DNA of 64,000 nt from positions 62,001 through 126,000 of the forward strand of contig CALGSW010000001.1 in assembly GCA_937901965.1 (NCBI GenBank), read 5' to 3'. Shown in pieces: positions 52,681 to 60,736 of the stretch (its first letter is position 1; every line of letters starts with the position of its first letter). This DNA is from an uncultured Bacteroidota bacterium. Its GTDB lineage: Bacteria > Bacteroidota > Bacteroidia > Bacteroidales > UBA932. A program made the translations under genes and the position numbers. The notes under the pieces are model-generated. The model did not search any database and was not told the DNA's origin. It saw nothing but the letters and a program-made list of their open reading frames with translations.

Positions 52681-52712
52681 TATATTTGTATAAGTTGTAC
52701 AAATATCTTTGT
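52681..52712 (+). promoter_or_regulatory. marR promoter region with overlapping 9-bp inverted repeat (putative MarR operator)
   Basis: Two -7-like boxes are present: TATATTTGT at 52681-52689 (leader about 20 nt) and TATCTTTGT at 52704-52712 (would leave almost no leader). A perfect inverted repeat atatttgta-taagttg-tacaaatat (52682-52706) covers the first box and touches the second. The position and symmetry are what is expected for autorepression by the MarR protein encoded just downstream. Confidence 0.55.
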
Positions 52713-52713
52713 T

Positions 52714-53163
52714 ATGATACTGAACAAACAGGTGGGTGTTTTCCTGAATTTAGTTCACTGCAAGTTCAAGCAGTTTATGAATTCAATATTTGCAGAACAT
52801 GGATTTAACCTTACTGCTGAACAGTTTCTGGTAATGGACACACTTTGGGATGAGGGGACAATGTCTCAGCAGGAAATTGCTAATATCATTCTAAAAGACA
52901 AAAATTCTGTCACCAAATTAATTGATGCTCTAGAAAAGAAAGGGTTGGTTATCAGGGTTGCCGGCGAGACAGACAGAAGACAGAAGATGATTCATCTTAC
53001 TGAAAAAGCTATTGAAGTTAAAGAGGCCATTACAAAAATTGCACTGGAATCCACTGATAATATAATCAAAGGGATACCAAAAGATGAACTGGTTAATTTT
53101 GTAAAAGTTCTTCATAAAATGGCAGACAACATTGATTCTTTATCCGTTAATAATGAGCAATAA
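52714..53163 (+). CDS. MarR-family transcriptional regulator
   Basis: This 149-aa winged-helix protein has an N-terminal dimerisation helix, then LTAEQFLVMDTLWDEG. The recognition helix region is SQQEIANIILKDKNSVTKLI, followed by the wing DRRQKMIHLT. MarR proteins usually repress their own operon and release DNA on binding a small ligand or on oxidation; the ligand here is unknown. No conserved regulatory cysteine stands out beyond a single Cys in the N-terminal helix. It overlaps the FNT channel gene by 11 bases, so it very likely controls the FNT-cysteate synthase pair. A palindrome covers the promoter. Confidence 0.9.
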   Translation: MILNKQVGVFLNLVHCKFKQFMNSIFAEHGFNLTAEQFLVMDTLWDEGTMSQQEIANIILKDKNSVTKLIDALEKKGLVIRVAGETDRRQKMIHLTEKAIEVKEAITKIALESTDNIIKGIPKDELVNFVKVLHKMADNIDSLSVNNEQ

Positions 53164-53992
53164 TTTTTTAACACCTTCTGAAATTGTTGACTTTACGGAG
53201 GAGACCGGGGTAAAGAAAGCTACAATGCCATTAAGCAGAACTCTTCTTTTGGCTTTTCTGGCTGGTGTCTTTATTGCTCTTGCCTCTGTAGGAAGCAATA
53301 TTATATCTCATAATATTGATAATATTGGAGTTGCAAAATATCTTGCCGGGCTTATCTTCCCCACCGGGCTCATACTTGTAGTAATAGCAGGGGCCGAACT
53401 TTATACCGGTAATAATCTCATTTCTATTGCAGTATTATCAGGAAGGGTTAAGTGGAGTAAATATATTTGGAATCTATCATTTGTCTGGCTGGGAAATCTT
53501 GTGGGATCTGTCTTTATTGCCCTTCTCATTTATCTATCCGGACAGCTGGATTATACTGAGGGGCTACTTGGTGCTTACACTATTAAAGTGGCATCAGTTA
53601 AATCTTCTCTATCTTTTACACAGGCCCTGTCATCCGGCATTCTGTGTAATCTGCTGGTATGCCTGGCGGTCTGGATGTCATATGCAGCAAAAGATATTGC
53701 AGGTAAAACTCTTGTTATCTTTTTTCCAATATGGCTATTTATCGCATCCGGATATGAACACTCAGTTGCTAACATGTATTACCTCTCAGCCGGACTAATG
53801 GCTAAGAGCAACCCGGAATTCATAAATCAGGCTGGTGCTGAACTTGGCCTAACTCCTGAAAATATTAATAATCTAACAATAATGAATGCCTTTACAGAAA
53901 ACCTGATCCCTGTAACACTCGGAAATCTTATTGGAGGTGCACTTTTTGTGGGTGCATGGTACTGGTGGGCATATAAAAAAGTTTCCCGATAA
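53153..53992 (+). CDS. Formate/nitrite transporter (FNT) family channel
   Basis: This protein of about 279 aa has six to seven membrane helices and FNT features: LLAFLAGVFIALASVGSN, GLIFPTGLILVVIAGAELYTGNN and NLVGSVFIALLIYLSG, with AFTENLIPVTLGNLIGGALF at the end. FNT pentamers pass small monovalent anions such as formate, nitrite or hydrosulfide. The family member type cannot be read with certainty. No formate lyase or nitrite reductase is nearby; instead it lies between marR (11-base overlap) and a cysteate synthase gene (four-base gap). A sulfur anion such as hydrosulfide or bisulfite is a candidate substrate. The ATG at 53153 replaces a TTG 21 bases upstream. Confidence 0.88.
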   Translation: MSNNFLTPSEIVDFTEETGVKKATMPLSRTLLLAFLAGVFIALASVGSNIISHNIDNIGVAKYLAGLIFPTGLILVVIAGAELYTGNNLISIAVLSGRVKWSKYIWNLSFVWLGNLVGSVFIALLIYLSGQLDYTEGLLGAYTIKVASVKSSLSFTQALSSGILCNLLVCLAVWMSYAAKDIAGKTLVIFFPIWLFIASGYEHSVANMYYLSAGLMAKSNPEFINQAGAELGLTPENINNLTIMNAFTENLIPVTLGNLIGGALFVGAWYWWAYKKVSR

Positions 53993-53996
53993 TCAA

Positions 53997-55271
53997 ATGA
54001 CTGACTATAAACTAATCAATATTGCTACCGGAAGAGTTTTTGAAGATACCGGCTGGCTTCTTGCCGACCCTCAATATGAAAAACCATCTTTAATCAGGAG
54101 TTCATACTCTTTAACTCAACTGGACTCATCAGATGTAAAGGCAGGATTTTACAGATTTGCAGACTGGCTTCCAATTAACAGAAGGCTTAATAAATCCTCT
54201 GCGCCTGTAACCTACAAAGCAGAGGAGCTTGGAGAGAGGCTTGGATTGACTAATCTGTGGGTTACATTTAATGGCTACTGGCCGGAAAAGGGGGCAGAAA
54301 TGACTACCTGCTCATTTAAAGAGACTGAAGCCTTCTCTGTATGCGCGAGAACCCTACCCAATACTTCCAAAGTACTGGTTGTTGCTTCTGCAGGTAATAC
54401 AGCAAGAGCATTTGCTAAAGTTTGTTCAGACAATCACATTCCGTTGCTGCTTGTTGTTCCGGAAGACAATATTGCCGCACTTTGGTTTAACAGCGATTTA
54501 GATCCATGTGTAAAACTTGTATGCACACCAAAGGGAAGCGACTATTTTGACTCAATAGACCTCGCTGCAAAGATTTGTAAATCAGATATGTTTTATGAGG
54601 AGGGTGGTGCAAAGAACGTTGCCAGAAGAGATGGCATGGGGACTACAGTTTTATCAGCTGCCACAACTATTGGTACAATTCCTGATTACTATTTTCAGTC
54701 AATAGGTAGCGGTACAGGAACAATAGCAGCATGGGAGGCAACTTTAAGACTGATTGGAGATGGAAGATTCGGCTCAAATAAAATGGTACTTATCCCCTCT
54801 CAGAACTATCCGTTTACACCTATGTATGACGCATGGAAAGCAAATAGCAGGGCACTGCTCGCTTCTGATGATAAAATTGACAGAGAAAAAGCTCATAAAA
54901 TAAAGGCTAAGGTGCTTTCAAACAGAAGACCTCCATTTTCTGTTCCGGGAGGATTATATGATGCTTTGATTGATACCGGTGGAGATATTGAGATTGTTGA
55001 TAATATTGAACTAGAGGCAGCTTGCAGATTTTTTGAGGAGATTGAAGGTATTGACATTCATCCTGCTGCGGGGGTCGCACTTGCTGGAATGATGAAAAGC
55101 ATAGAATCAGGCAAAGCAGGAAGAGAATCCACCCTCATGCTAAATATAACAGGTGGTGGAGAAAAAAGATTTAAGAGTGAAAACATCATCTGTTATTTAA
55201 AGCCATCAATGATATTAAACAATAATGATGATATTAGTACTATTACTGCTTCAGCTGAGTCGCTGTTTTAG
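53997..55271 (+). CDS. Cysteate synthase (threonine-synthase-like PLP enzyme)
   Basis: This 424-aa fold-II PLP enzyme closely resembles proteins annotated as cysteate synthase in Methanosarcina and Bacteroidales. The PLP lysine is probably Lys108 in TTCSFKETEAF, the phosphate-binding loop is SIGSGTGTIAAWEA, and VVASAGNTARAFAKV corresponds to the asparagine loop of the family. Cysteate synthase converts O-phosphoserine and sulfite to L-cysteate and phosphate. Methanogens use cysteate for coenzyme M. Bacteroidota can condense cysteate with acyl groups to form capnine-type sulfonolipids. Threonine synthase is the main alternative, but the long N-terminal region (TGRVFEDTGW) and context disfavour it. 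Confidence 0.75.
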   Translation: MTDYKLINIATGRVFEDTGWLLADPQYEKPSLIRSSYSLTQLDSSDVKAGFYRFADWLPINRRLNKSSAPVTYKAEELGERLGLTNLWVTFNGYWPEKGAEMTTCSFKETEAFSVCARTLPNTSKVLVVASAGNTARAFAKVCSDNHIPLLLVVPEDNIAALWFNSDLDPCVKLVCTPKGSDYFDSIDLAAKICKSDMFYEEGGAKNVARRDGMGTTVLSAATTIGTIPDYYFQSIGSGTGTIAAWEATLRLIGDGRFGSNKMVLIPSQNYPFTPMYDAWKANSRALLASDDKIDREKAHKIKAKVLSNRRPPFSVPGGLYDALIDTGGDIEIVDNIELEAACRFFEEIEGIDIHPAAGVALAGMMKSIESGKAGRESTLMLNITGGGEKRFKSENIICYLKPSMILNNNDDISTITASAESLF

Positions 55272-55302
55272 TTGCAGTGTTGCATTAATTTAGTAATTTT
55301 GC
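55272..55302 (+). promoter_or_regulatory. Predicted sulP promoter
   Basis: TTG at 55272-55274, a 19-base spacer, then TAATTTTGC at 55294-55302: a complete -33/-7 match. The -33 box begins right after the cysteate synthase stop, so the transporter has its own promoter even though it adjoins the marR operon. The leader is about 22 nt. Confidence 0.65.
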
Positions 55303-55327
55303 ACCCTCTTCTAAATTTCACGGTGAG

Positions 55328-57067
55328 ATGGATTTAAACTTTACTTCGACCTTCCGGCCGAAATTTTTCTCTCTTTTTCGTAAAGGAGCTTACGATAAGA
55401 AAACATTTACCTCAGATTTAATCGCTGGTATTATTGTGGGGATAGTTGCTCTTCCTCTTGCAATTGCATTTGGTATAGCATCGGGAGTATCTCCGCAGCA
55501 GGGACTGATCACTGCAATTGTAGCCGGTGTTCTCATGTCTGTATTCGGAGGATCTAATTTTCTTATAGGTGGCCCTACAGGAGCATTTATTGTAATCGTT
55601 TACGGAATAGTCTCTCAATATGGTGTTTCAGGACTCATAATTGCAACTGTTCTTGCCGGTATTATGCTTGTTGCTATGGGAGTCTTAAAAATGGGTAACA
55701 TTATTAAATTCATCCCATATCCAATAGTAGTGGGCTTTACAAGTGGTATTGCTCTTGTAATATTTTCAACTCAGATTAAAGACCTTCTGGGTCTGGAGAT
55801 GGCAGAAGTTCCTTCAGAATTTATTCCCAAATGGATAAGCTACTTTAAAAACTTCTCCTCAATCAATCCATGGGAGACCTCACTGGGTCTGTTTAGTCTT
55901 TTGATTATAATATTCTGGCCAAAAATTACTAATAAAGTACCGGGATCACTTGTTGCAATATTTGTTGGAACAATTGCAGCTCTTCTGATTACAAAGTTTG
56001 GAGGAGTTAGTTTTGCAACAATTGGAAGTAAGTTTCCTGAACTGGCAGGTGGAATTCCACTCCCAAGGCCTAAGACTCCGGAAATTGATTTTGAAGCAAT
56101 AAAGATGTTATTTCAGCCTGCTTTTACAATAGCACTTCTATGTGCAATTGAGTCTCTTTTAGCAGCAATGGTTGCAGATGGGGTTACTGGTAAAAGGCAT
56201 GACTCTAACACGGAACTTATTGGACAGGGAATTGCAAATATCGTAACACCTTTTTTTGGCGGTATTCCTGCTACCGGTGCTATTGCCCGAACTATGGCAA
56301 ACATTAATAACGGAGGAAAGACACCTGTTGCAGGAGTTATTCATGCAGTAGTCCTTCTTCTTATATTTCTGTTTTTGATGCCTTATGCAGTCTACATACC
56401 ACTCTCTGTTCTTGCTGCAATACTGGTAATAGTAGCGTATAATATGAGTGAGTGGCGTACATTTAAATATCTTCTCAAGGGTCATAAAGCCGATGTTGCC
56501 GTATTGCTGATAACCTTCTTTTTAACTGTAATTATTGACCTTACAGTTGCAATTGAGGTGGGTGTATTACTTGCCATCATTTTATTTGTTAAGAGAGTAT
56601 CTGAATCATCAAGTATAACCCAGGTTGAAAATAATTTTTTACCGGCTACTGAACGTGGAGAGTATTCTTCTGACATTGAAATACTTGATATTCCAAAGGG
56701 TGTAGAGGTTTATGAAATAGATGGCCCGTTTTTCTTTGGGCTTGCAAACAAAATTGATGAAATTGACTCTTCTTCTCATCATATTGTAAAGGCCAGAGTA
56801 ATTAGAATGCGGAAAGTTCCGTTTATTGATTCAACGGGACTTAACAATCTTAGAAATCTTTGGAAGAGATCAAAAAAAGAGAAAATCCAGATGATTCTCT
56901 CAGGTGTGGGTGAATCAGTACTTGAAACTTTAATTAAGTCCGGTTTCGCAGATGAGATTGGCAGAGAAAACATATTTCCTCATATTCAATTAGCACTTGA
57001 AAGAGCAGCTGATGTTGTAAGACATCACAATGAACAAGTAATAAAGAGAGGAATGAGGAATGAGTAA
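55328..57067 (+). CDS. SulP family inorganic anion transporter with C-terminal STAS domain
   Basis: This 579-aa protein has 10-14 membrane helices with the SulP signature regions SDLIAGIIVGIVALPLAIAF, GGPTGAFIVIVYGI and IVGFTSGIALVIF-like VVGFTSGIALVIF. A cytoplasmic STAS domain follows (about 455-565) with VEVYEIDGPFFFGLANKID and VPFIDSTGLNNLRNL. SulP members carry sulfate, bicarbonate or other anions. No carbonic anhydrase, typical next to bicarbonate transporters of this family, is adjacent. Its position after cysteate synthase makes sulfate or a related sulfur anion plausible but unproven. It overlaps the next gene by eight bases. Confidence 0.93.
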   Translation: MDLNFTSTFRPKFFSLFRKGAYDKKTFTSDLIAGIIVGIVALPLAIAFGIASGVSPQQGLITAIVAGVLMSVFGGSNFLIGGPTGAFIVIVYGIVSQYGVSGLIIATVLAGIMLVAMGVLKMGNIIKFIPYPIVVGFTSGIALVIFSTQIKDLLGLEMAEVPSEFIPKWISYFKNFSSINPWETSLGLFSLLIIIFWPKITNKVPGSLVAIFVGTIAALLITKFGGVSFATIGSKFPELAGGIPLPRPKTPEIDFEAIKMLFQPAFTIALLCAIESLLAAMVADGVTGKRHDSNTELIGQGIANIVTPFFGGIPATGAIARTMANINNGGKTPVAGVIHAVVLLLIFLFLMPYAVYIPLSVLAAILVIVAYNMSEWRTFKYLLKGHKADVAVLLITFFLTVIIDLTVAIEVGVLLAIILFVKRVSESSSITQVENNFLPATERGEYSSDIEILDIPKGVEVYEIDGPFFFGLANKIDEIDSSSHHIVKARVIRMRKVPFIDSTGLNNLRNLWKRSKKEKIQMILSGVGESVLETLIKSGFADEIGRENIFPHIQLALERAADVVRHHNEQVIKRGMRNE

Positions 57068-57986
57068 ATTTCACATTTCCCCCAGAGCAAAGGGGGTAAT
57101 ACTTATTCTTTTAGCAAATATCTTCTTTGCAATCAATATGCCGGTTTCCCGGGAGCTCACTCCTGAGTGGGTAGACCCTTTTGGTCTCTCTCAGTTCCGA
57201 ATCACTTTTGCATTTATCTCCTTTTTGTTTTTATCATTTATAATTAAAGATGATTCAAATGGGTTCACCATCAGAGAGCATGGAGTTCTGATTCTCGCAG
57301 GGATAATGGGAACGGCTGCTAATCAGCTATCCTTCCTGGCAGGTCTATCTATGACGTCTCCTGTTGATGCTTCACTTATTATTACCATTACTCCAATTAT
57401 TACTATGCTCTTTGCAGCACTGATAATAAAAGAGCCAATATCTTTCAAAAAAGCGTCAGGTGTACTTATTGGGATGTCAGGAGCTGCAATAATTTTATAT
57501 ACCGCCAGATATGGCCATTTTGAGCAAAGCGGAACTCTTAAGGGAAATCTTGTTGTCCTTATCAGCTGCTTTGTATATGGCTTATACCTTGTAATAATAA
57601 GACCATTAATGGCTAACCACTCCCCGGTACATGTCATGAAATGGACTTTTTTTTATGGTGCCGTAGTTGCCCTACCATTTACATGGAAAAAACTTGGTAT
57701 CCATGAAGGTGCTACATCTGTTGAATGGCTACAGTTAGGTTACGCTCTGTTAATGGGCACATTTGCTGCCTATTTACTTGTAGCCTTCTCTCTTAAGCTA
57801 CTGAGGCCTACAACTGTAAGTATGTTCAATTATATTCAGCCATTAATTGCCTCCTCTATTGCTATTGTTTTGGGTCAGGATATTCTTAACTGGACAAAAC
57901 CTGTTTCTGCAATTCTTATTTTTTTAGGTGTCTATCTTGTTATAACCTCCAGATCACGAGCAGATATTGAGAAGGCCGGTAAATAA
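57060..57986 (+). CDS. EamA/DMT superfamily transporter
   Basis: This 308-aa protein has ten predicted membrane helices arranged as two EamA repeats (about 8-140 and 153-295). Family-typical segments are ILLANIFFAINMPVSREL, ASLIITITPIITMLFAALII, and SMFNYIQPLIASSIAIVLGQ in the second half. Members export amino acids, metabolites or nucleotide sugars; the substrate is unknown. It overlaps sulP by eight bases, so the two are co-transcribed and perhaps functionally linked, for example export of a cysteate-related compound. That link is speculative. A long hairpin terminator follows its stop. Confidence 0.9.
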   Translation: MSKFHISPRAKGVILILLANIFFAINMPVSRELTPEWVDPFGLSQFRITFAFISFLFLSFIIKDDSNGFTIREHGVLILAGIMGTAANQLSFLAGLSMTSPVDASLIITITPIITMLFAALIIKEPISFKKASGVLIGMSGAAIILYTARYGHFEQSGTLKGNLVVLISCFVYGLYLVIIRPLMANHSPVHVMKWTFFYGAVVALPFTWKKLGIHEGATSVEWLQLGYALLMGTFAAYLLVAFSLKLLRPTTVSMFNYIQPLIASSIAIVLGQDILNWTKPVSAILIFLGVYLVITSRSRADIEKAGK

Positions 57987-58034
57987 ATTCTCCTGTAACA
58001 GAGGCAGTAAACAGCCTCTGTTACAGGAGAATTT
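57985..58034. terminator. Long bidirectional hairpin between EamA and thiolase genes
   Basis: A perfect 21-bp inverted repeat (57985-58005 and 58014-58034) has an eight-base loop agtaaaca. Its arms begin aaattctcctgt and end in aggagaattt, so each strand finishes in a short T run. It lies between convergent genes and overlaps the EamA stop codon by two bases. Confidence 0.9.
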
Positions 58035-58055
58035 TCATGAGGAATTAGTGAAGGA

Positions 58056-59261
58056 TTATGCTCTTTTCAATATAATCGCAGTTCCCATTCCCCCACCAAT
58101 ACAAAGTGAAGCCATACCATAGTCCTTGTTTTCGGCAATCAATTCATGAATAAGAGTAACAATTATCCGGTTTCCGGATGCACCTATCGGATGGCCTAAA
58201 GCTATAGCCCCTCCATTAATATTTGTTACCTTATCAATCCACTCTCTATTTACACCGTGCTCATTAATAAGCTCTTTAATAACTCCGAGTGACTGAGCTG
58301 CAAACGCTTCATTTAACTCTACTATCTGCATTTCTGACAATTTCATCCCTGCATTCTTTAACGCCATTCTGATTGCAGGAACAGGACCCATACCCATAAT
58401 TTTTGGATCAACACCACCTTGTCCGCAAGAAATTATCTCAGCCAGTGGTTTCAGACCATATTTTTTTACAGCATCCTCAGAAGCAACCATCACAAATGAG
58501 GCTCCGTCATTAACTCCTGATGCATTTCCGGCAGTAACTGTTCCATCTTTCTTAAATGCCGGTTTTAGAGTAGCCAGCTTTTCAAGTGAGGTTGTCCTGT
58601 TTGGAAATTCATCAGTTGCAAAAACAGTTGTCTCTTTCTTTGTCACTATCTCAACAGGTACTATCTCTTTGGAAAATTTTCCGGAATCAACAGCCTTTAT
58701 TGCTTTTTGCTGTGATGAAAATGCAAACGAGTCTTGCTCCTCTCTTGATATTGAGTATTTTTCTGCAATATTTTCTGCAGTAATACCCATATGATAGTTA
58801 TTGAATGCATCGGTCAGACCATCTGCAACCATATGGTCAACAGCTTGAATATTTCCCATTTTATTACCGGTCCTCAACGTTCCATTCATTACAAAGCCGG
58901 CATTACTCATTGATTCAGTACCACCTGCGATTATAATGTCAGCGACTCCGGAATTAATTTCTGCATATGCATTCATGACCGCTTTCATACCTGAACCGCA
59001 AACCATATTTAGTGAGTACGCAGGAACCTCCTGGGGCACACCTCCCTTAATTGCAGCTTGTCTTGCAACTCCTTGAAGCTGACCGGCTGAAAGAATATTC
59101 CCGGCAATAACAGAGTCAATTTTATCAGGAGATATCCCTGTCTCTCTGATAATCTCTTTAATTACAATTGCACCTAATTCGCCCGGATTGAAGGGTGAAA
59201 GAGAGCCCATAAATTTTCCTATCGCAGTTCTTTTTGCTGCTACGATGTAAACCTTTTTCAT
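58056..59261 (-). CDS. atoB: Acetyl-CoA acetyltransferase (thiolase)
   Basis: This 401-aa type II thiolase has the nucleophile cysteine in SLNMVCGSGMKAV (about residue 88), the catalytic histidine in IALGHPIGASGNR (about 355) and the second cysteine in SLCIGGGMGTA (about 386). It condenses or cleaves acetyl-CoA/acetoacetyl-CoA. As last gene of the kam operon it would cleave the acetoacetyl-CoA formed from acetoacetate during lysine fermentation, or supply it for butyrate formation. It begins one base after the CoA-transferase stop. Confidence 0.92.
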   Translation of the reverse strand: MKKVYIVAAKRTAIGKFMGSLSPFNPGELGAIVIKEIIRETGISPDKIDSVIAGNILSAGQLQGVARQAAIKGGVPQEVPAYSLNMVCGSGMKAVMNAYAEINSGVADIIIAGGTESMSNAGFVMNGTLRTGNKMGNIQAVDHMVADGLTDAFNNYHMGITAENIAEKYSISREEQDSFAFSSQQKAIKAVDSGKFSKEIVPVEIVTKKETTVFATDEFPNRTTSLEKLATLKPAFKKDGTVTAGNASGVNDGASFVMVASEDAVKKYGLKPLAEIISCGQGGVDPKIMGMGPVPAIRMALKNAGMKLSEMQIVELNEAFAAQSLGVIKELINEHGVNREWIDKVTNINGGAIALGHPIGASGNRIIVTLIHELIAENKDYGMASLCIGGGMGTAIILKRA

Positions 59262-59262
59262 A

Positions 59263-59922
59263 TTATGATCTCATTTTAATTAGATTGTCCGGTACTATCA
59301 ATTTTGCACCTGTCGCCTCCTGAACCTGTTCAACAGTGAATTCCGGGTGAATTTCCCTCAGAACTATTCCCTCGGTTGTAATATCCATTACTCCCATTTC
59401 AGTAATTATCATATCTACCTGCCCTGCTGCAGTTAGAGGTAAATTACATTTTTTCAATATCTTATGTGAACCTTTTGCGGTATGTTCCATAGCAAGAATT
59501 ACTCTTTTTGCACCGGCTATCAGGTCCATAGCCCCCCCCATACCGGGTGTCTTTTTCCCAGGAATCATCCAGTTGGCAAGGTTTCCCTCTTCATCAGCCT
59601 CAAGTGCTCCAAGAAAAGTTACATCCACATGGCCTCCTCTGATTATTGAGAATGACATTGAAGTGTCAAATGTTGAGGCACCCGGAAAGTAAGTAATATA
59701 ACCACCTCCTGCATTTGTATAGTTTTTATCCTCATCCCCTGTGGATGGCTCAGGCCCCATTCCAAGAAGACCATTTTCCGACTGCAGAGTGACATTAACA
59801 CCCTTGGGAAGATAGTTTGGAATCAATGTAGGTAATCCAATACCCAAATTGACAACATCCCCGTCTTTTAACTCTAGAGCAGCCCTTCTGGCAATTACCT
59901 CTCTGATCTGATTTTTATCCAT
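59263..59922 (-). CDS. atoA: 3-oxoacid / butyrate-acetoacetate CoA-transferase, beta subunit
   Basis: This 219-aa CoA-transferase B subunit has the catalytic glutamate in TLQSENGLLGMGP (about residue 50) and GGAMDLIAGAKRVILAMEHT. The expected alpha subunit gene is not next to it; in known lysine operons of relatives it may lie at the far upstream end, outside this window. With acetoacetate as acceptor it would make acetoacetyl-CoA, which the adjacent thiolase cleaves. The gaps are 15 bases from kamE and one base to the thiolase gene. Confidence 0.9.
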   Translation of the reverse strand: MDKNQIREVIARRAALELKDGDVVNLGIGLPTLIPNYLPKGVNVTLQSENGLLGMGPEPSTGDEDKNYTNAGGGYITYFPGASTFDTSMSFSIIRGGHVDVTFLGALEADEEGNLANWMIPGKKTPGMGGAMDLIAGAKRVILAMEHTAKGSHKILKKCNLPLTAAGQVDMIITEMGVMDITTEGIVLREIHPEFTVEQVQEATGAKLIVPDNLIKMRS

Positions 59923-59937
59923 ATGGCAATTTTGAAA

Positions 59938-60735
59938 TTATAAATTCTTATTTGACATCCTCTTAACAAATTCTTGTGCAACATATGAGGCTACATCATC
60001 TGCGTAGCTGCTCATACCAAATCCGGCATCGTAGCCGAGCTCTTTAGCCAACTCGTGTGAAATTCTCGGGCCTCCGCAAACCAAAATCATCTTATCTCTA
60101 AGACCTTCAGCTTCAAGAAGCTCAACCAGCTCAACCATATTTTGAATATGAACATCTTTCTGTGTAACAGTTTGAGATACAAGAAGAGCATCAGCTTTCA
60201 GTTCAACAGCTTTCGCAATAAATTCTTCGTTTGGTACCTGTGAACCCAGATTATATGCCTCAATCATTTCATATCTTTCAAGGCCGTAGTGCCCGGCATA
60301 CCCTTTCATATTCATAATTGCGTCAATCCCCACTGTGTGAGCGTCTGTTCCTGTACTTGCACCCACAACAACAATAGGTCTCCCGATATTTTCCTTAATA
60401 TATTCATCGGCTTCGTGCATATCCATAATCGTTGATTCAACCTTTGGAACATTAATTGATGTGAAATCAACTGTATGAGCACAATTTCCGTAACAATTAA
60501 AGAATGTATAGCCTGAGGTAAGCTCCTTAATAAACACAATCTGAGGATTCTCAAGCCCCATTTTTCTGATTAGTTGTTTTGCAGCCTCAATCGCCTCTGC
60601 ACCTTCCGGTACGGGAAGAGTAAAGCTCAGCTGAACTTTACCGTCATTCATAGTATCTCCGTATGGTTTGACATTTTTCATATCAAGAGTTTTGTCAAAC
60701 TCTTTTGATTGCATAGAATATAGTCCGCTGCTCAT
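59938..60735 (-). CDS. kamE: Lysine 5,6-aminomutase beta subunit KamE
   Basis: This 265-aa subunit carries the adenosylcobalamin-binding Rossmann domain: STGTDAHTVG with the cobalt-ligand histidine at residue 133, followed by LLVSQTVTQKDVH and ILVCGGPR. Residue 144, in NMKGYAGH, is a lysine, the position reported to bind PLP in the Porphyromonas enzyme. Both catalytic cofactor contacts are therefore present. The N-terminal part (about 1-100) is the dimerisation domain. It moves the epsilon-amino group of beta-lysine or D-lysine to C5. It begins one base after kamD ends. Confidence 0.95.
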   Translation of the reverse strand: MSSGLYSMQSKEFDKTLDMKNVKPYGDTMNDGKVQLSFTLPVPEGAEAIEAAKQLIRKMGLENPQIVFIKELTSGYTFFNCYGNCAHTVDFTSINVPKVESTIMDMHEADEYIKENIGRPIVVVGASTGTDAHTVGIDAIMNMKGYAGHYGLERYEMIEAYNLGSQVPNEEFIAKAVELKADALLVSQTVTQKDVHIQNMVELVELLEAEGLRDKMILVCGGPRISHELAKELGYDAGFGMSSYADDVASYVAQEFVKRMSNKNL

Positions 60736-60736
60736 T

